The position numbers were made by a program, and so were the translations under genes. DNA of 32,646 nucleotides from contig JAGSPR010000012.1 in assembly GCA_018262455.1 (NCBI GenBank), positions 1-32,646 on the forward strand. Direction: 5' to 3'. The DNA is from Deltaproteobacteria bacterium. GTDB taxonomy: Bacteria; Myxococcota; Polyangia; Haliangiales; Haliangiaceae. This document shows positions 8,701-15,935 of this stretch, one piece after another. The notes under the pieces were generated by a model. The model was not told the DNA's origin. It searched no databases and saw nothing but the letters and a program-made list of their open reading frames with translations. How positions within the stretch are numbered: position 1 is the first letter of the stretch; each line of letters opens with the position of its first letter.

Positions 8701-9333
8701 GTGACCCTGCTCGAAGAGTGCTTTGCGGCGAATCGGCGGTGGGCCGAGACCACCGCCGCCGAGGATCCCGACTTCTTCAAACGGCTCGAGTCCCTGCAGA
8801 GCCCCGAGCTGCTGTGGATCGGGTGCTCCGATAGCCGGCTCCCGCCCAACGAGATCATCGGGCGCGCGCCGGGCGAGCTGTTCGTCCATCGCAACGTCGG
8901 CAACCTGGTCGAGCACACCGACGTCAACTGCCTGTCGGTGCTGCAGTACGCGGTCGACGTGCTGAAGGTGAGGCACGTGATCGTGTGCGGCCACTATGGC
9001 TGCGGCGGCGTGCGGGCGGCGATGTCCAGCCAGCCGCTCGGCCTGATCGACAACTGGTTGCGCCACATCCGCGACGTCCACCTGTGGAACCGCGAGGAGC
9101 TGGCGGCGATCGCCGATCCCGACGCGCGCGCGAACCGGCTCGCCGAGCTCAACGTCGAGGCGCAGGTCGCCAACGTCTGCCACACCACGATCATCCAGGA
9201 TGCGTGGCAGCGCGGACAGAAGGTGACGGTGCACGGCTGGATCTACGCGCTGCGCGACGGCCTGCTGCGGGACCTCGACCTCGCGATCGAGTCGGCGGAG
9301 CAGATCCCACCCGAGTACCGCCTCGTCTACTGA
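8701..9333 (+). CDS. can: beta-class carbonic anhydrase
   Basis: 210 residues from GTG 8701. It converts CO2 and water to bicarbonate. All zinc ligands and catalytic residues are present in the spacing of E. coli Can: Cys42, Asp44 and Arg46 in CSDSR, His98 and Cys101 in CGHYGCGG. The conserved RNVGN, the interface segment QYAVDVLKVRHVIV and HGWIYALRDGLL are also present. The long open frame upstream (from 8224) is the shadow of the preceding gene. A weak sigma54-like sequence (CGGCTCGGGCTCGGCC, 8667-8682) lies upstream. It probably supplies bicarbonate or buffers pH. Confidence 0.96.
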   Translation: MTLLEECFAANRRWAETTAAEDPDFFKRLESLQSPELLWIGCSDSRLPPNEIIGRAPGELFVHRNVGNLVEHTDVNCLSVLQYAVDVLKVRHVIVCGHYGCGGVRAAMSSQPLGLIDNWLRHIRDVHLWNREELAAIADPDARANRLAELNVEAQVANVCHTTIIQDAWQRGQKVTVHGWIYALRDGLLRDLDLAIESAEQIPPEYRLVY

Positions 9334-9351
9334 GACCCCGGCACCGCGAGC

Positions 9352-9810
9352 CTACGTCTTGGCGGGCGCCGCGGGCGCGGTCTTGGGTGCTGCCGGAGGA
9401 GGCGTGGCCGCTGCGCCGGCCTTGCCGCGATAGAACAGTCGCGTGGCACCGATCTTCACGGTGCCCTTTTCCTCCATCGTCTTGACGTCGCGCTTGCCGT
9501 CGAACTTGACGCCGAGCGCATTCGCGACCGAGTTGGTCGGATTGGCGATGCCGAACACATCATGATTGCAGTCGATGCACTTCGCGCGGCTGATCAGGTT
9601 GAAGTGCAGCGTCAGCACCTCCTGCTGCGAGCCTGGGATGCCGGTCCTGAGCGCGAGCGTGTAGTCCGAATCCTTCACCTGCGAGATGCACAGCATTTCC
9701 GGGGTCTTGCTCCACACCTTGCTATCGCTCGAGACCTCGAAGCACGTGTCCTCGGCATACGCCGATCCGGAAAATCCGAATAGCAGGACAGTCGCGAATA
9801 TGATCTTCAT
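9352..9810 (-). CDS. secreted periplasmic protein, unknown function
   Basis: 152 residues. ATG 9810 opens a clear Sec signal peptide (MKIIFATVLLFGFSGSAYA, cleavage before ED). The mature domain has Cys pairs (DTCFEV, EMLCISQ, AKCIDCNHDVFG) and ends in an Ala/Pro-rich tail (PPPAAPKTAPAAPAKT). CIDCN resembles but is not a haem-binding CxxCH. It uses more A/T-ending codons near its start than its neighbours. It lies 39 bp after the CBS gene and may be the last gene of the Usp-Usp-CBS operon. Confidence 0.75.
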   Translation of the reverse strand: MKIIFATVLLFGFSGSAYAEDTCFEVSSDSKVWSKTPEMLCISQVKDSDYTLALRTGIPGSQQEVLTLHFNLISRAKCIDCNHDVFGIANPTNSVANALGVKFDGKRDVKTMEEKGTVKIGATRLFYRGKAGAAATPPPAAPKTAPAAPAKT

Positions 9811-9849
9811 GGCCCGTTTGTACGTCCGGCCACGACGTGTATTCAATAG

Positions 9850-10254
9850 CTACGCGGCTTCGCGGCGGAGCAACTCCGTCAGCGCGACCAGCGCGTCGGA
9901 GGCGGTGAGGATGCCGGCGATCCCGGTCTTGCCCATGACGATCAGCGAGCCACAGCGCGCGGTGTTCATGAGCTGGACCGCCTCGTCGAGCGGCGTCTCC
10001 GGTGTCACCGCGAACACGCTCTTCGTCATGACCTGGGTGACGGTGGTCTCGTGCGGATCCGCGCTGGCACCAGGGACCAGCCGGAGGTCGCGGTCCGACA
10101 GGATGCCGACGAGCTTGCCGTCCTCCACCACCGGGAGGTGTCGGATGTTGTGCAACCGCATCAGGTGGTGTGCCGCGGACATCGGGTCTCGCGGCGAGAC
10201 CGTGTAGGGATCGAAGGTCATGTAGCGATGTACCGTGGGCATCAACATGGTCAC
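9850..10254 (-). CDS. CBS-domain pair protein
   Basis: 134 residues made of two CBS motifs: HRYMTFDPYTVSPRD with HLPVVEDGKLVGILSDRDL, and QVMTKSVFAVTPETPLDEA with SLIVMGKTGIAGILTASDAL. Such two-CBS proteins bind AMP/ATP-type ligands and are frequent in hypoxia or stress regulons (for example Hrp1 of M. tuberculosis). It is separated by one base from the upstream Usp gene, so it is almost certainly in the operon 11136 to 9352. An alternative start is Met 3. Confidence 0.92.
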   Translation of the reverse strand: MTMLMPTVHRYMTFDPYTVSPRDPMSAAHHLMRLHNIRHLPVVEDGKLVGILSDRDLRLVPGASADPHETTVTQVMTKSVFAVTPETPLDEAVQLMNTARCGSLIVMGKTGIAGILTASDALVALTELLRREAA

Positions 10255-10255
10255 C

Positions 10256-10684
10256 TCATAGGGGGGTGCGGACGACCATCACGTTGCGGTCGGCATGGTT
10301 GACGACCTTGGCCGCGGTCGTCCCGAGCAGCCGATCGAGCCCGCCGAAGCCGTGCGAGCCGACGATGATGAGATCGGCGTCGTACTCGCGGCCGGCCTGG
10401 CAGATGCCATCCCACGGCGAGGCGAAGGTGGTGGCGAACGTCTCGACCAGCTCGGGTCGGACCTCGCTCGCGATGCGCTCGAGCTCGGTGCGCGCGTTCT
10501 GGCGCAGGAAGTCCTCGAGTCGGGCATCGGTCATCGCGAACACCTCGCGCGGCATCTCGGGCGGGACCACGAGGGCGCGGTACAGGACGAGCTTCGCGCC
10601 GGTGAGCTCGGCGAGGCGCGCCGCGGTCTTGAGGACGAGCGGAGCTCGCGGCGAGCCATCGAGCGCGGTGAGGATCCGCTTCAT
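10256..10684 (-). CDS. universal stress protein (UspA family)
   Basis: 142 residues, one Usp domain. It begins MKRILTALDGSPRAPLVL. The ATP-binding loop GSHGFGGLDRLLGTTAAKVV follows the G-x2-G-x9-G-(S/T) pattern, so it is an ATP-binding type. The start at ATG 10684 overlaps the stop of the upstream Usp gene (ATGA); the longer in-frame extension lies inside that gene and was rejected. It is cotranscribed with the Usp at 11136 and the CBS protein at 10254. Confidence 0.93.
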   Translation of the reverse strand: MKRILTALDGSPRAPLVLKTAARLAELTGAKLVLYRALVVPPEMPREVFAMTDARLEDFLRQNARTELERIASEVRPELVETFATTFASPWDGICQAGREYDADLIIVGSHGFGGLDRLLGTTAAKVVNHADRNVMVVRTPL

Positions 10685-11136
10685 CGGTGCTTTCCTTTGG
10701 GTGCGCGGATCGTCAACACCGGGCACGGAGCCATGCGCACCACGCTCTCGGCGACGCTGCCGAGCAGCGCGCGAGAGATGCCGCGTCGGCCATGGGTGCC
10801 CATCACGATCATGTCCGCCTCGACCTCTTCGCGGGCCTGGAGGATCACGTCCCGCGCATCGCCGGTGCGAAGTATGACCTCGCCGATCCTGCCCGTGGCG
10901 CGCCGAGGCGCGGCGAGCTTGTCGATCGCCTCCTGGTGCTCGCGGACGAGACCATCGATCACCGAGGCCGTCAGGGCAATGCCGAGCTCCGGAACTCCGA
11001 GGGCCGGGACGCCGATGACATTGAGCACGTGGACCTTCGCATCCAGCTTGTCCGCCAGCGCGACCGCGTAGTCGAGCGCCTGCTCGGAGTACTCGCTGAA
11101 GTCGATGGGGACCAGGATGTTGCGGGGGAGGTTCAT
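10681..11136 (-). CDS. universal stress protein (UspA family)
   Basis: 151 residues. It starts at MNLPRNILVPIDFSEYSEQAL, the canonical Usp beginning. The ATP-binding motif GTHGRRGISRALLGSVAESV is intact, followed by CPVLTIR. It is the first gene of a four-gene minus-strand operon (Usp, Usp, CBS, secreted protein). The upstream region carries a sigma54-like site (11160-11175) and a perfect GCGCA-N5-TGCGC inverted repeat (11193-11207). Expression under the local NtrC-type activator is inferred. Confidence 0.94.
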   Translation of the reverse strand: MNLPRNILVPIDFSEYSEQALDYAVALADKLDAKVHVLNVIGVPALGVPELGIALTASVIDGLVREHQEAIDKLAAPRRATGRIGEVILRTGDARDVILQAREEVEADMIVMGTHGRRGISRALLGSVAESVVRMAPCPVLTIRAPKGKHR

Positions 11137-11159
11137 GACCCTACTCGTTTCACGAACCA

Positions 11160-11175
11160 GGCCAGCGCCGTGCCT
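11160..11175 (-). promoter_or_regulatory. candidate sigma54 promoter of the Usp-Usp-CBS operon
   Basis: On the minus strand AGGCACGGCGCTGGCC fits TGGCACG-N4-TTGC with correct 12-nt spacing and two mismatches. The ATG at 11136 is 24 nt after the -12 C, giving a leader of about 13 nt. Confidence 0.55.
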
Positions 11176-11192
11176 CCTCCCACGCAGCCGGC

Positions 11193-11207
11193 GCGCAGGT
11201 CTTGCGC
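11193..11207. promoter_or_regulatory. candidate activator site (GCGCA-N5-TGCGC)
   Basis: GCGCA-GGTCT-TGCGC is a perfect 5+5 inverted repeat with a 5-nt spacer. It lies only about 18-30 bp upstream of the -24 element of the Usp operon and has the same form as 17003-17017 and 22202-22216. Confidence 0.5.
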
Positions 11208-11237
11208 GCTGCCGCATCGGCTCCGCGAGATTTTCGC

Positions 11238-12272
11238 TCAGCGGCCCGGCACGATCACCGCCCGGCCGCGGATCTCGCCGCGCCGGAGCTTGGCGTACGC
11301 CTCGAGTGCACGGTCGAGCGGGAACGTCTCGACCTCCATGCGGATCCGTTGCGAACGTGCCAGCTCGACCAGCTCCATCAGCTCGGGGACGGTGCCCCAG
11401 TAACTCGTGGCGACCTGGGCGCCGGACGGGATGCTGAAGAAGTTGACGGGTAGTGCGCCAAGCGCCAGCCCGATGATGACGAGCCGGCCTTCGGCGCGCA
11501 GCGACTTTGCTCCCATGGCGAGCGTCGCGTCGTTGCCGACCATGTCGTAGACGACGTGTGCGCCCCCGGTCTCGCGCCGGATCTTGGCGACCGCGTCGTC
11601 ATCGGACAGGATCCCGATCTCGGCCCCGAGCCGCTTGGCGAGCTCGAGCCGCTGGGGGTCCTTGTCGACGGCGACGATGTGCGCGGCGGTCGTCACGCGC
11701 AGCAACTGGATCGCCATCTGACCGAGCCCGCCGACCCCGATCACCACGGCGACGCCCCCCGGAGGCAGCCGATCGCGCGAGGTCCGGATCGCGTGATACG
11801 GCGTGAGCGCGGCGTCCGCGAGCGGGGCGGCCTGGACGGGATCGATCCCACCGAGCGGGACGAGGAAGCGCGCGCTCGGCACGAGCATGTACTCGGCCAT
11901 CCCGCCATCGCGCCCGAGCCCGCCACCCATCGCCCCGATCTCGGCGGCGTGGTCGCAGTAATTCTCGCGCCCGAGCCGGCACGGCCGACACGTGCCGCAT
12001 CCCCACGGGCCGTAGCCGAGGACCGCGTCGCCTTCGCGAAATCCCGTCACGCCCGCGCCGAGCTTCTGGATCCACCCGGCATTCTCGTGGCCGAGGGTGA
12101 ACGGGAGCTGCCAGGGCAGCTGGCCTTCCGGCCAGTCCATCAGATGGAGATCGGAGTGGCACGCGCCGGCGCCGCCGATCTTGATCACCACCTGGCCGGG
12201 ACCCGGTTCGGGGATCGCGGCCTCGACGAGCTCGGCCGACACTCCCCACCTTGTGAGACGTAGTGCTTTCAT
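11238..12272 (-). CDS. zinc-dependent NAD(P) alcohol dehydrogenase
   Basis: 344 residues of the medium-chain dehydrogenase family. Catalytic zinc ligands are Cys38, His61 (GHE) and probably Asp153 (PLADAALTPYHA). The structural zinc site is Cys92/95/98/106 (CGTCRPCRLGRENYC). The Rossmann motif GVGGLG is at about 179-184, with VDKDPQR after the second strand, favouring NAD. It interconverts alcohols and aldehydes; in low-oxygen regulons such enzymes reoxidise NADH. ATG 12272 is supported by the typical MKALRLTRWG start. It is divergent from the sensor operon at 12434, and the two share a 161-bp regulatory region. Confidence 0.94.
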   Translation of the reverse strand: MKALRLTRWGVSAELVEAAIPEPGPGQVVIKIGGAGACHSDLHLMDWPEGQLPWQLPFTLGHENAGWIQKLGAGVTGFREGDAVLGYGPWGCGTCRPCRLGRENYCDHAAEIGAMGGGLGRDGGMAEYMLVPSARFLVPLGGIDPVQAAPLADAALTPYHAIRTSRDRLPPGGVAVVIGVGGLGQMAIQLLRVTTAAHIVAVDKDPQRLELAKRLGAEIGILSDDDAVAKIRRETGGAHVVYDMVGNDATLAMGAKSLRAEGRLVIIGLALGALPVNFFSIPSGAQVATSYWGTVPELMELVELARSQRIRMEVETFPLDRALEAYAKLRRGEIRGRAVIVPGR

Positions 12273-12285
12273 GTGGAGAAGCCGG

Positions 12286-12301
12286 AGCAAGACGCGTGCG
12301 C
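12286..12301 (-). promoter_or_regulatory. possible sigma54 promoter of the alcohol dehydrogenase
   Basis: On the minus strand GCGCACGCGTCTTGCT has a perfect TTGCT -12 element and CACG in the -24 element, but CG instead of the normally invariant GG. The start codon is 14 nt after the -12 C, the same arrangement as at neighbouring genes. Confidence 0.4.
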
Positions 12302-12347
12302 ACCCGGGCTCGCAAATGCGCGGGTTTTGCACCCGCCGTGTCGTGCG

Positions 12348-12362
12348 CCGCAAGCATTGCCG
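12348..12362. promoter_or_regulatory. possible shared activator site between divergent promoters
   Basis: CGCA-AGCAT-TGCC is a one-mismatch form of CGCA-N5-TGCG. It sits about 50-55 bp upstream of both the plus-strand (12406) and minus-strand (12301) -24 elements, so it could serve both genes. Confidence 0.35.
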
Positions 12363-12405
12363 CGAGCGGCCGCTCACGCGGAAGGAAACCGCCGCGATCC
12401 TCCGC

Positions 12406-12421
12406 TGGCACGCCTCGCGCA
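12406..12421 (+). promoter_or_regulatory. candidate sigma54 promoter of the sensor operon
   Basis: TGGCACGCCTCGCGCA has a perfect TGGCACG -24 element and GCGCA as -12 with correct spacing. ATG 12434 follows 13 nt after the -12 C, predicting an almost leaderless transcript. Confidence 0.6.
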
Positions 12422-12433
12422 AAGCCCATCGAC

Positions 12434-12622
12434 ATGGCGGCAGTCTTCGCACTCGTCTTCGTTCCAGCCCTGGCAGCAACCCTGTGCATCATGGGGATGT
12501 TCCAGGGCGGCGTCTCGTTCGGGTCGGCGCTCGCAGCAGCGGTGTTCCTCGCGCTGTCGACGGGCATGGTCACCGGACTGTTTCGGCTTGCCCACAAGTG
12601 GGAAGACGAAGAGCCGACCTGA
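12434..12622 (+). CDS. small two-helix membrane protein
   Basis: 62 residues with two hydrophobic segments (AAVFALVFVPALAATLCIMGMF and a second around FGSALAAAVFLALSTGMVTG), ending in the acidic tail KWEDEEPT. The family is not recognised. It is the first gene after the sigma54-type promoter at 12406 and lies 23 bp before the receiver gene, so it probably belongs to the receiver-kinase operon. It could be a small accessory membrane protein. Confidence 0.65.
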   Translation: MAAVFALVFVPALAATLCIMGMFQGGVSFGSALAAAVFLALSTGMVTGLFRLAHKWEDEEPT

Positions 12623-12645
12623 GGCCGCGAGGCAGGAGAAGTACG

Positions 12646-13104
12646 ATGAGTCCCGTCACCCCGCACGTCGCGACCCGCAGGATCCTGGTCGTCGACGACG
12701 AGGCGAATGCGCGGGTCGCACTCGCCGAGCTGCTGCGCGATGAAGGCTTCGAGGTCGAGACCGCCGTGCACGGCTTCGACGCGCTGAGCAAGCTCGGCAG
12801 CGTTGCCCCGCACGTGGTGATCACCGACCTCCAAATGCCGGGGATGGAGGGATCGGAGCTCGTCGCAAGGCTGCTGCAAGGATCCGATCCGCCGTCCGTC
12901 ATCGTGATGACCTCGTTCGGGGAGATCGCGGCAGCGGTCGCGGCCTTGCGAGCGGGGGCCTCGAACTACGTGACCAAGCCGATCCACTTCGACGAGCTCC
13001 TCCTGGTGCTCGGCAAGGTGATCGAGCATCACGACCTCGAGCGCGAGGTCGATCGGCTGCGGGCCCAGGATGACGGCGACGCTGACCGTGCGGCGGTGAC
13101 GTGA
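12646..13104 (+). CDS. stand-alone response-regulator receiver domain
   Basis: 152 residues preceded by a good ribosome site (AGGAG). It is a complete receiver: acidic pair Asp17-Asp18, phospho-acceptor Asp61 (ITDLQMPG), Thr89 and Lys111 (YVTKPI). A charged helical tail follows (EHHDLEREVDRLRAQ). It is clearly paralogous to the N-terminal domain of the NtrC-type regulator at 22315 (shared LAELLRDEG, HFDELL/NFDELL), but the AAA+ and DNA-binding domains are absent. It may act as a phosphate sink or competitor, or may signal through its partner kinase, whose gene starts one base after its stop. Confidence 0.92.
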   Translation: MSPVTPHVATRRILVVDDEANARVALAELLRDEGFEVETAVHGFDALSKLGSVAPHVVITDLQMPGMEGSELVARLLQGSDPPSVIVMTSFGEIAAAVAALRAGASNYVTKPIHFDELLLVLGKVIEHHDLEREVDRLRAQDDGDADRAAVT

Positions 13105-13105
13105 G

Positions 13106-14269
13106 GTGAGCGCCCTGGTGGACGAGTTGCTCGCATATGTCGAGCTGGGTGACGAAGACACCGCCCGCCTGCGCGAGGTGCACGCGATCCTCTCGCCGCA
13201 GTTTCCTGCGATGGCGAACGAGTTCTACACCAAGATCCTCGGCCATCCCGGCGCCTCGTCGGTGCTGTCCGGATCGGATCGGGAGAAGCTGTGTCGGACG
13301 CTGACGGAGTGGATGAGCAGCGGGCTGCTCGGCCCGTATGACGAGGCGTTCTACGACAAGCGGTCGCTGATCGGCCGACGCCACGTCGAGATCGGCCTCG
13401 CGCAGCACTACATGCTGGTCGCGATGAACGTGATCCGGGCAGGCTACGTGTCGCGGATCTTCCAGCTCGCCCCGGCGGGGCAGGTCCTCCCGTTCATCAC
13501 CGCGGTCCACAAGCTGCTCGACGTCGAGCTCGCGATGGTGCTGCACCATTACCAGCTCGCGTCCGAGCGCAAGCTCGTCGAGCGCGAGCGCCGCCACCAG
13601 CGCGATCAGCTCGCGGCGATGCAGACGCTGTCGTCCGGGCTCGCGCACGGGATCCGCAACCCGCTCAACTCCGCGAAGCTCCAGCTCGAGCTGCTCGAGC
13701 GCCGGCTCCGCAAGCACGCCGAGGATCCGCGGCTGACCGATCCGACCGAGCTCGCGCACCACGAGATCGGACGGCTGGCGGCGCTCGTCAACGACTTCCT
13801 GGCGTTCGCGCAGCCGCCGTCGATGCACTTCGAGGATCAGGACCTCGTGGTGGTCGTCCGTCATGCGCTCGAGCTCGAGCGCCCGATCGCGCACAAGCGC
13901 GACATCCATCTCGAGCTCGTGGCCGAGCGGGAGCCGATCCACGCCCGGGTCGATTCGACGAAGCTCCACCAGATCATCCACAACCTCGTGCGCAACGCGA
14001 TCGAAGCGGTCGCCGCTGGCGGACACGTCGAGCTGACGATGTTCCAGGAGGGCGATCGGGTTCACGTGGTCGTCGCCGACGATGGACCGGGGATGCCAGA
14101 CCACGTGCGCGCGCGGATCTACGAACCGTTCTTCTCGACGAAGGAGTCGGGCACGGGCCTCGGCATGTCGATCGTGCACAGCCTCGTGACGATGCACGGC
14201 GGCACGATCGGCCTCACCTCGAGCCCGTCGGGGACGAGGTTCGACGTCGCGTTGCCGCGCATGCCGTGA
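13106..14269 (+). CDS. globin-coupled sensor histidine kinase (paralogue 1)
   Basis: 387 residues from GTG 13106. Residues about 20-155 are a protoglobin-type haem sensor (EFYTKIL, SSGLLGPYDEAFYDKRSLIGRRHVEIGLAQHYM) with proximal His93 in RRHVEIGL. A helical linker then leads to the kinase: H-box LAHGIRNPLN with phospho-His181, N-box NLVRNAIEA (Asn297), DDGPGMP and GTGLGMS. There is no membrane segment, so it is cytoplasmic. Protoglobin kinases sense oxygen (or NO/CO) through haem. Its H-box has Gly where the paralogue at 23724 and most NtrB-like kinases have Glu after the His, which may alter catalysis. It is cotranscribed with the receiver at 12646. Confidence 0.92.
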   Translation: MSALVDELLAYVELGDEDTARLREVHAILSPQFPAMANEFYTKILGHPGASSVLSGSDREKLCRTLTEWMSSGLLGPYDEAFYDKRSLIGRRHVEIGLAQHYMLVAMNVIRAGYVSRIFQLAPAGQVLPFITAVHKLLDVELAMVLHHYQLASERKLVERERRHQRDQLAAMQTLSSGLAHGIRNPLNSAKLQLELLERRLRKHAEDPRLTDPTELAHHEIGRLAALVNDFLAFAQPPSMHFEDQDLVVVVRHALELERPIAHKRDIHLELVAEREPIHARVDSTKLHQIIHNLVRNAIEAVAAGGHVELTMFQEGDRVHVVVADDGPGMPDHVRARIYEPFFSTKESGTGLGMSIVHSLVTMHGGTIGLTSSPSGTRFDVALPRMP

Positions 14270-14284
14270 GGAATGCCTCTTGCA
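14269..14284 (+). promoter_or_regulatory. possible internal sigma54 promoter before the flavoprotein
   Basis: AGGAATGCCTCTTGCA has a perfect TTGCA -12 element and the GG at correct spacing; the remaining -24 bases match poorly. ATG 14297 is 13 nt after the -12 C, as at the other genes. It overlaps the end of the kinase gene. Confidence 0.4.
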
Positions 14285-14296
14285 CTAGCGCTTCGC

Positions 14297-14884
14297 ATGA
14301 GCCGTGTCCTCCTGCTGTACGCGAGCCACTACGGGCACACCCGGCGGATCGCCGACCGGCTCGCGCAGCTTCTGCGCGAGCGTGATCATCAGGTCGACGT
14401 GGTCGACGTGCGCACCGGCGCGCTGCGGTTGCCGGCTCCCGAGCGGTATGACGTGGTGGTGCTCGGCTCGCGCGTCGAGTTTGGCCGTCACGCCACCGAC
14501 CTCATCGAGTACATCCGCATCCATCGCGAGGCGCTGTCCAGGATGCCCACGGCCTTCTTTTCGGTCAGCATGGCGGCCTCGGGGCCCGCCGCGGGCGCCG
14601 ATCCATCGGCCTACCTCGCTGCGATGTTCGAGGACCTCGGCTGGTATCCGGCGCAGGCGATCTCGCTCGCGGGCGGACTTCCGTACCGGCGGTACGGCTG
14701 GATCATGCGGTTTGTCATGAAGCGGATCGCGCGCGGCGCCGGGCACACCACCGATACGTCGCGCAACCACGACTTCACCGACTGGAACGCGGTCGCGTCG
14801 TTCGCCGACAAGATCGAATACATCGCCGGGGGATCGGCTCGGCGCGAGGCGCGCACGCACGATACCCAGCAGCACACGAATTGA
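14297..14884 (+). CDS. hemG: HemG-type flavodoxin-domain protoporphyrinogen IX dehydrogenase
   Basis: 195 residues. It starts MSRVLLLYASHYGHTRRIAD, an FMN-binding flavodoxin loop (S-x-Y-G-x-T-like), and contains the HemG-characteristic FFSVSMAASG, LAGGLPYRRYGW and HTTDTSRNHDFTDWNAV segments. HemG oxidises protoporphyrinogen IX to protoporphyrin IX with quinone as acceptor, allowing haem synthesis without oxygen. Placement directly after a haem-sensor kinase and before cytochromes is consistent with that role. ATG 14297 was preferred over 14273, which lies inside the possible promoter region. Confidence 0.82.
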   Translation: MSRVLLLYASHYGHTRRIADRLAQLLRERDHQVDVVDVRTGALRLPAPERYDVVVLGSRVEFGRHATDLIEYIRIHREALSRMPTAFFSVSMAASGPAAGADPSAYLAAMFEDLGWYPAQAISLAGGLPYRRYGWIMRFVMKRIARGAGHTTDTSRNHDFTDWNAVASFADKIEYIAGGSARREARTHDTQQHTN

Positions 14885-14957
14885 CCGACGAGCGAGTTGC
14901 GGAGCGCCGGAGCGCGCCTCGGCGCGGAGGTCCGTATACAGTCGGACGCAATTGACC

Positions 14958-15836
14958 ATGCAGCTCGCACGTTCTGCTTTCATGAGATCAGCGCTCGCGG
15001 TGCTGGGTATCGCGCTGCTGGGTATCGCGATGCCGGGTGCCGCGGTCCTGGGTGCGGGCTGCTCGAGCGGTGCGGTGGCCAACCCGCCGCCGACGACGAG
15101 ACCCAGCCAGGGATCCGGTGCGGGGGCGGGTGGGGGATCCGGCGCGCGGTCGGGCTCGGGCTCGGGCTCGGGCTCAGGCTCGGGCTCGGCGGCGAGCTCG
15201 AACACCGCGACGTCGGTGCAGTTCGAGCACGACATGATGCTCCGGTTCCACATGCACGAGAACTTCGGGCTGTTGCGCGCGATCGAGCGACTGCTCCTGC
15301 GCGGCAAGCTCGACGAGGCGCGCGAGCTCGCGCGCGCGATGACCGTCGCACCGGATGAATCGGGGATGGCGAGCTGGTCGGCCGAGGCAAGGCGCGTCCG
15401 CGATCAGGCGCGCGTGATCACGACCACCAAGACCCTCGAGGCCGCGTGTGATGCGGTGGGCAAGCTCGCCGGCGCATGTGCGTCCTGCCACCTCGCGACC
15501 GGCGCGGTACCGGAGTTCGCGTCGCCGCCCCAGATCCCGCCTGATCGACCCTCGATCGAGGCCCGGATGGCGCGCCATCTGTGGGCCTCGGACCGGATCT
15601 GGGAGGGCGTGGTCGGGCATGCCGACGAGTCGTGGCGGGCGGGGCTCGACGTGCTCGCGGCGACGCCGCTACCGTCCTCCGAGCTCGGCGCCGAGCGCGA
15701 GGGCCTCGCGCGCAAGCTCCAGCGGCTCGCGGATCGCGCACGCAAGGCCAAGGGGAGCGAGCAGGATCGCGCGACGGCGTACGGCGAGATGCTCGCGACC
15801 TGCGCGGCCTGTCATACGATCAAGCGCGCGCCGTGA
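14958..15836 (+). CDS. di-haem cytochrome c lipoprotein
   Basis: 292 residues. A lipoprotein signal peptide ends VLGAGCSS (Cys about 35), followed by a low-complexity linker of Gly/Ser repeats, then a helical domain with two haem motifs: CASCH at 174-178 and CAACH at 282-286, close to the C terminus. It is exported and probably surface- or periplasm-anchored, with a role in electron transfer or redox sensing. It is paralogous to the lipoprotein at 19522 (same two-motif layout, WEGV/WEGL segment, YGEMLATCAACH/YGELLATCAHCH ending). A TTG at 14952 is an alternative start. Confidence 0.85.
   Translation: MQLARSAFMRSALAVLGIALLGIAMPGAAVLGAGCSSGAVANPPPTTRPSQGSGAGAGGGSGARSGSGSGSGSGSGSAASSNTATSVQFEHDMMLRFHMHENFGLLRAIERLLLRGKLDEARELARAMTVAPDESGMASWSAEARRVRDQARVITTTKTLEAACDAVGKLAGACASCHLATGAVPEFASPPQIPPDRPSIEARMARHLWASDRIWEGVVGHADESWRAGLDVLAATPLPSSELGAEREGLARKLQRLADRARKAKGSEQDRATAYGEMLATCAACHTIKRAP
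15129..15190 (+). repeat. hexanucleotide Gly-Ser linker repeat
   Basis: Several tandem copies of CGGGCT (with one CAGGCT variant) encode an alternating Ser-Gly linker just after the lipidation site of the di-haem lipoprotein. Such a run is prone to length change. Confidence 0.85.
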
Positions 15837-15872
15837 CATCCCGATCCCGCGATCCGGCGTACGAGGGGTCGG

Positions 15873-15929
15873 GTCGACATCAAATGCGTCGAGGTCGACG
15901 TCAGATGCGTCAACGTCGACGTCGAGCGC
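15873..15929. repeat. imperfect 21-bp tandem repeat between convergent genes
   Basis: Two full 21-bp units beginning GTCGACATCAAATGCGTCGAG and then GTCGACGTCAGATGCGTCAAC are followed by a partial third (GTCGACGTCGAG). The repeat is rich in GTCGAC palindromes and lies between the ends of the di-haem lipoprotein and a CBS gene. Function is unknown. Confidence 0.8.
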
Positions 15930-15935
15930 AGAACT

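Noticed and set aside
9562..9600. Haem motif in the secreted protein at 9352
   Set aside because: The sequence is CIDCN, not CxxCH.
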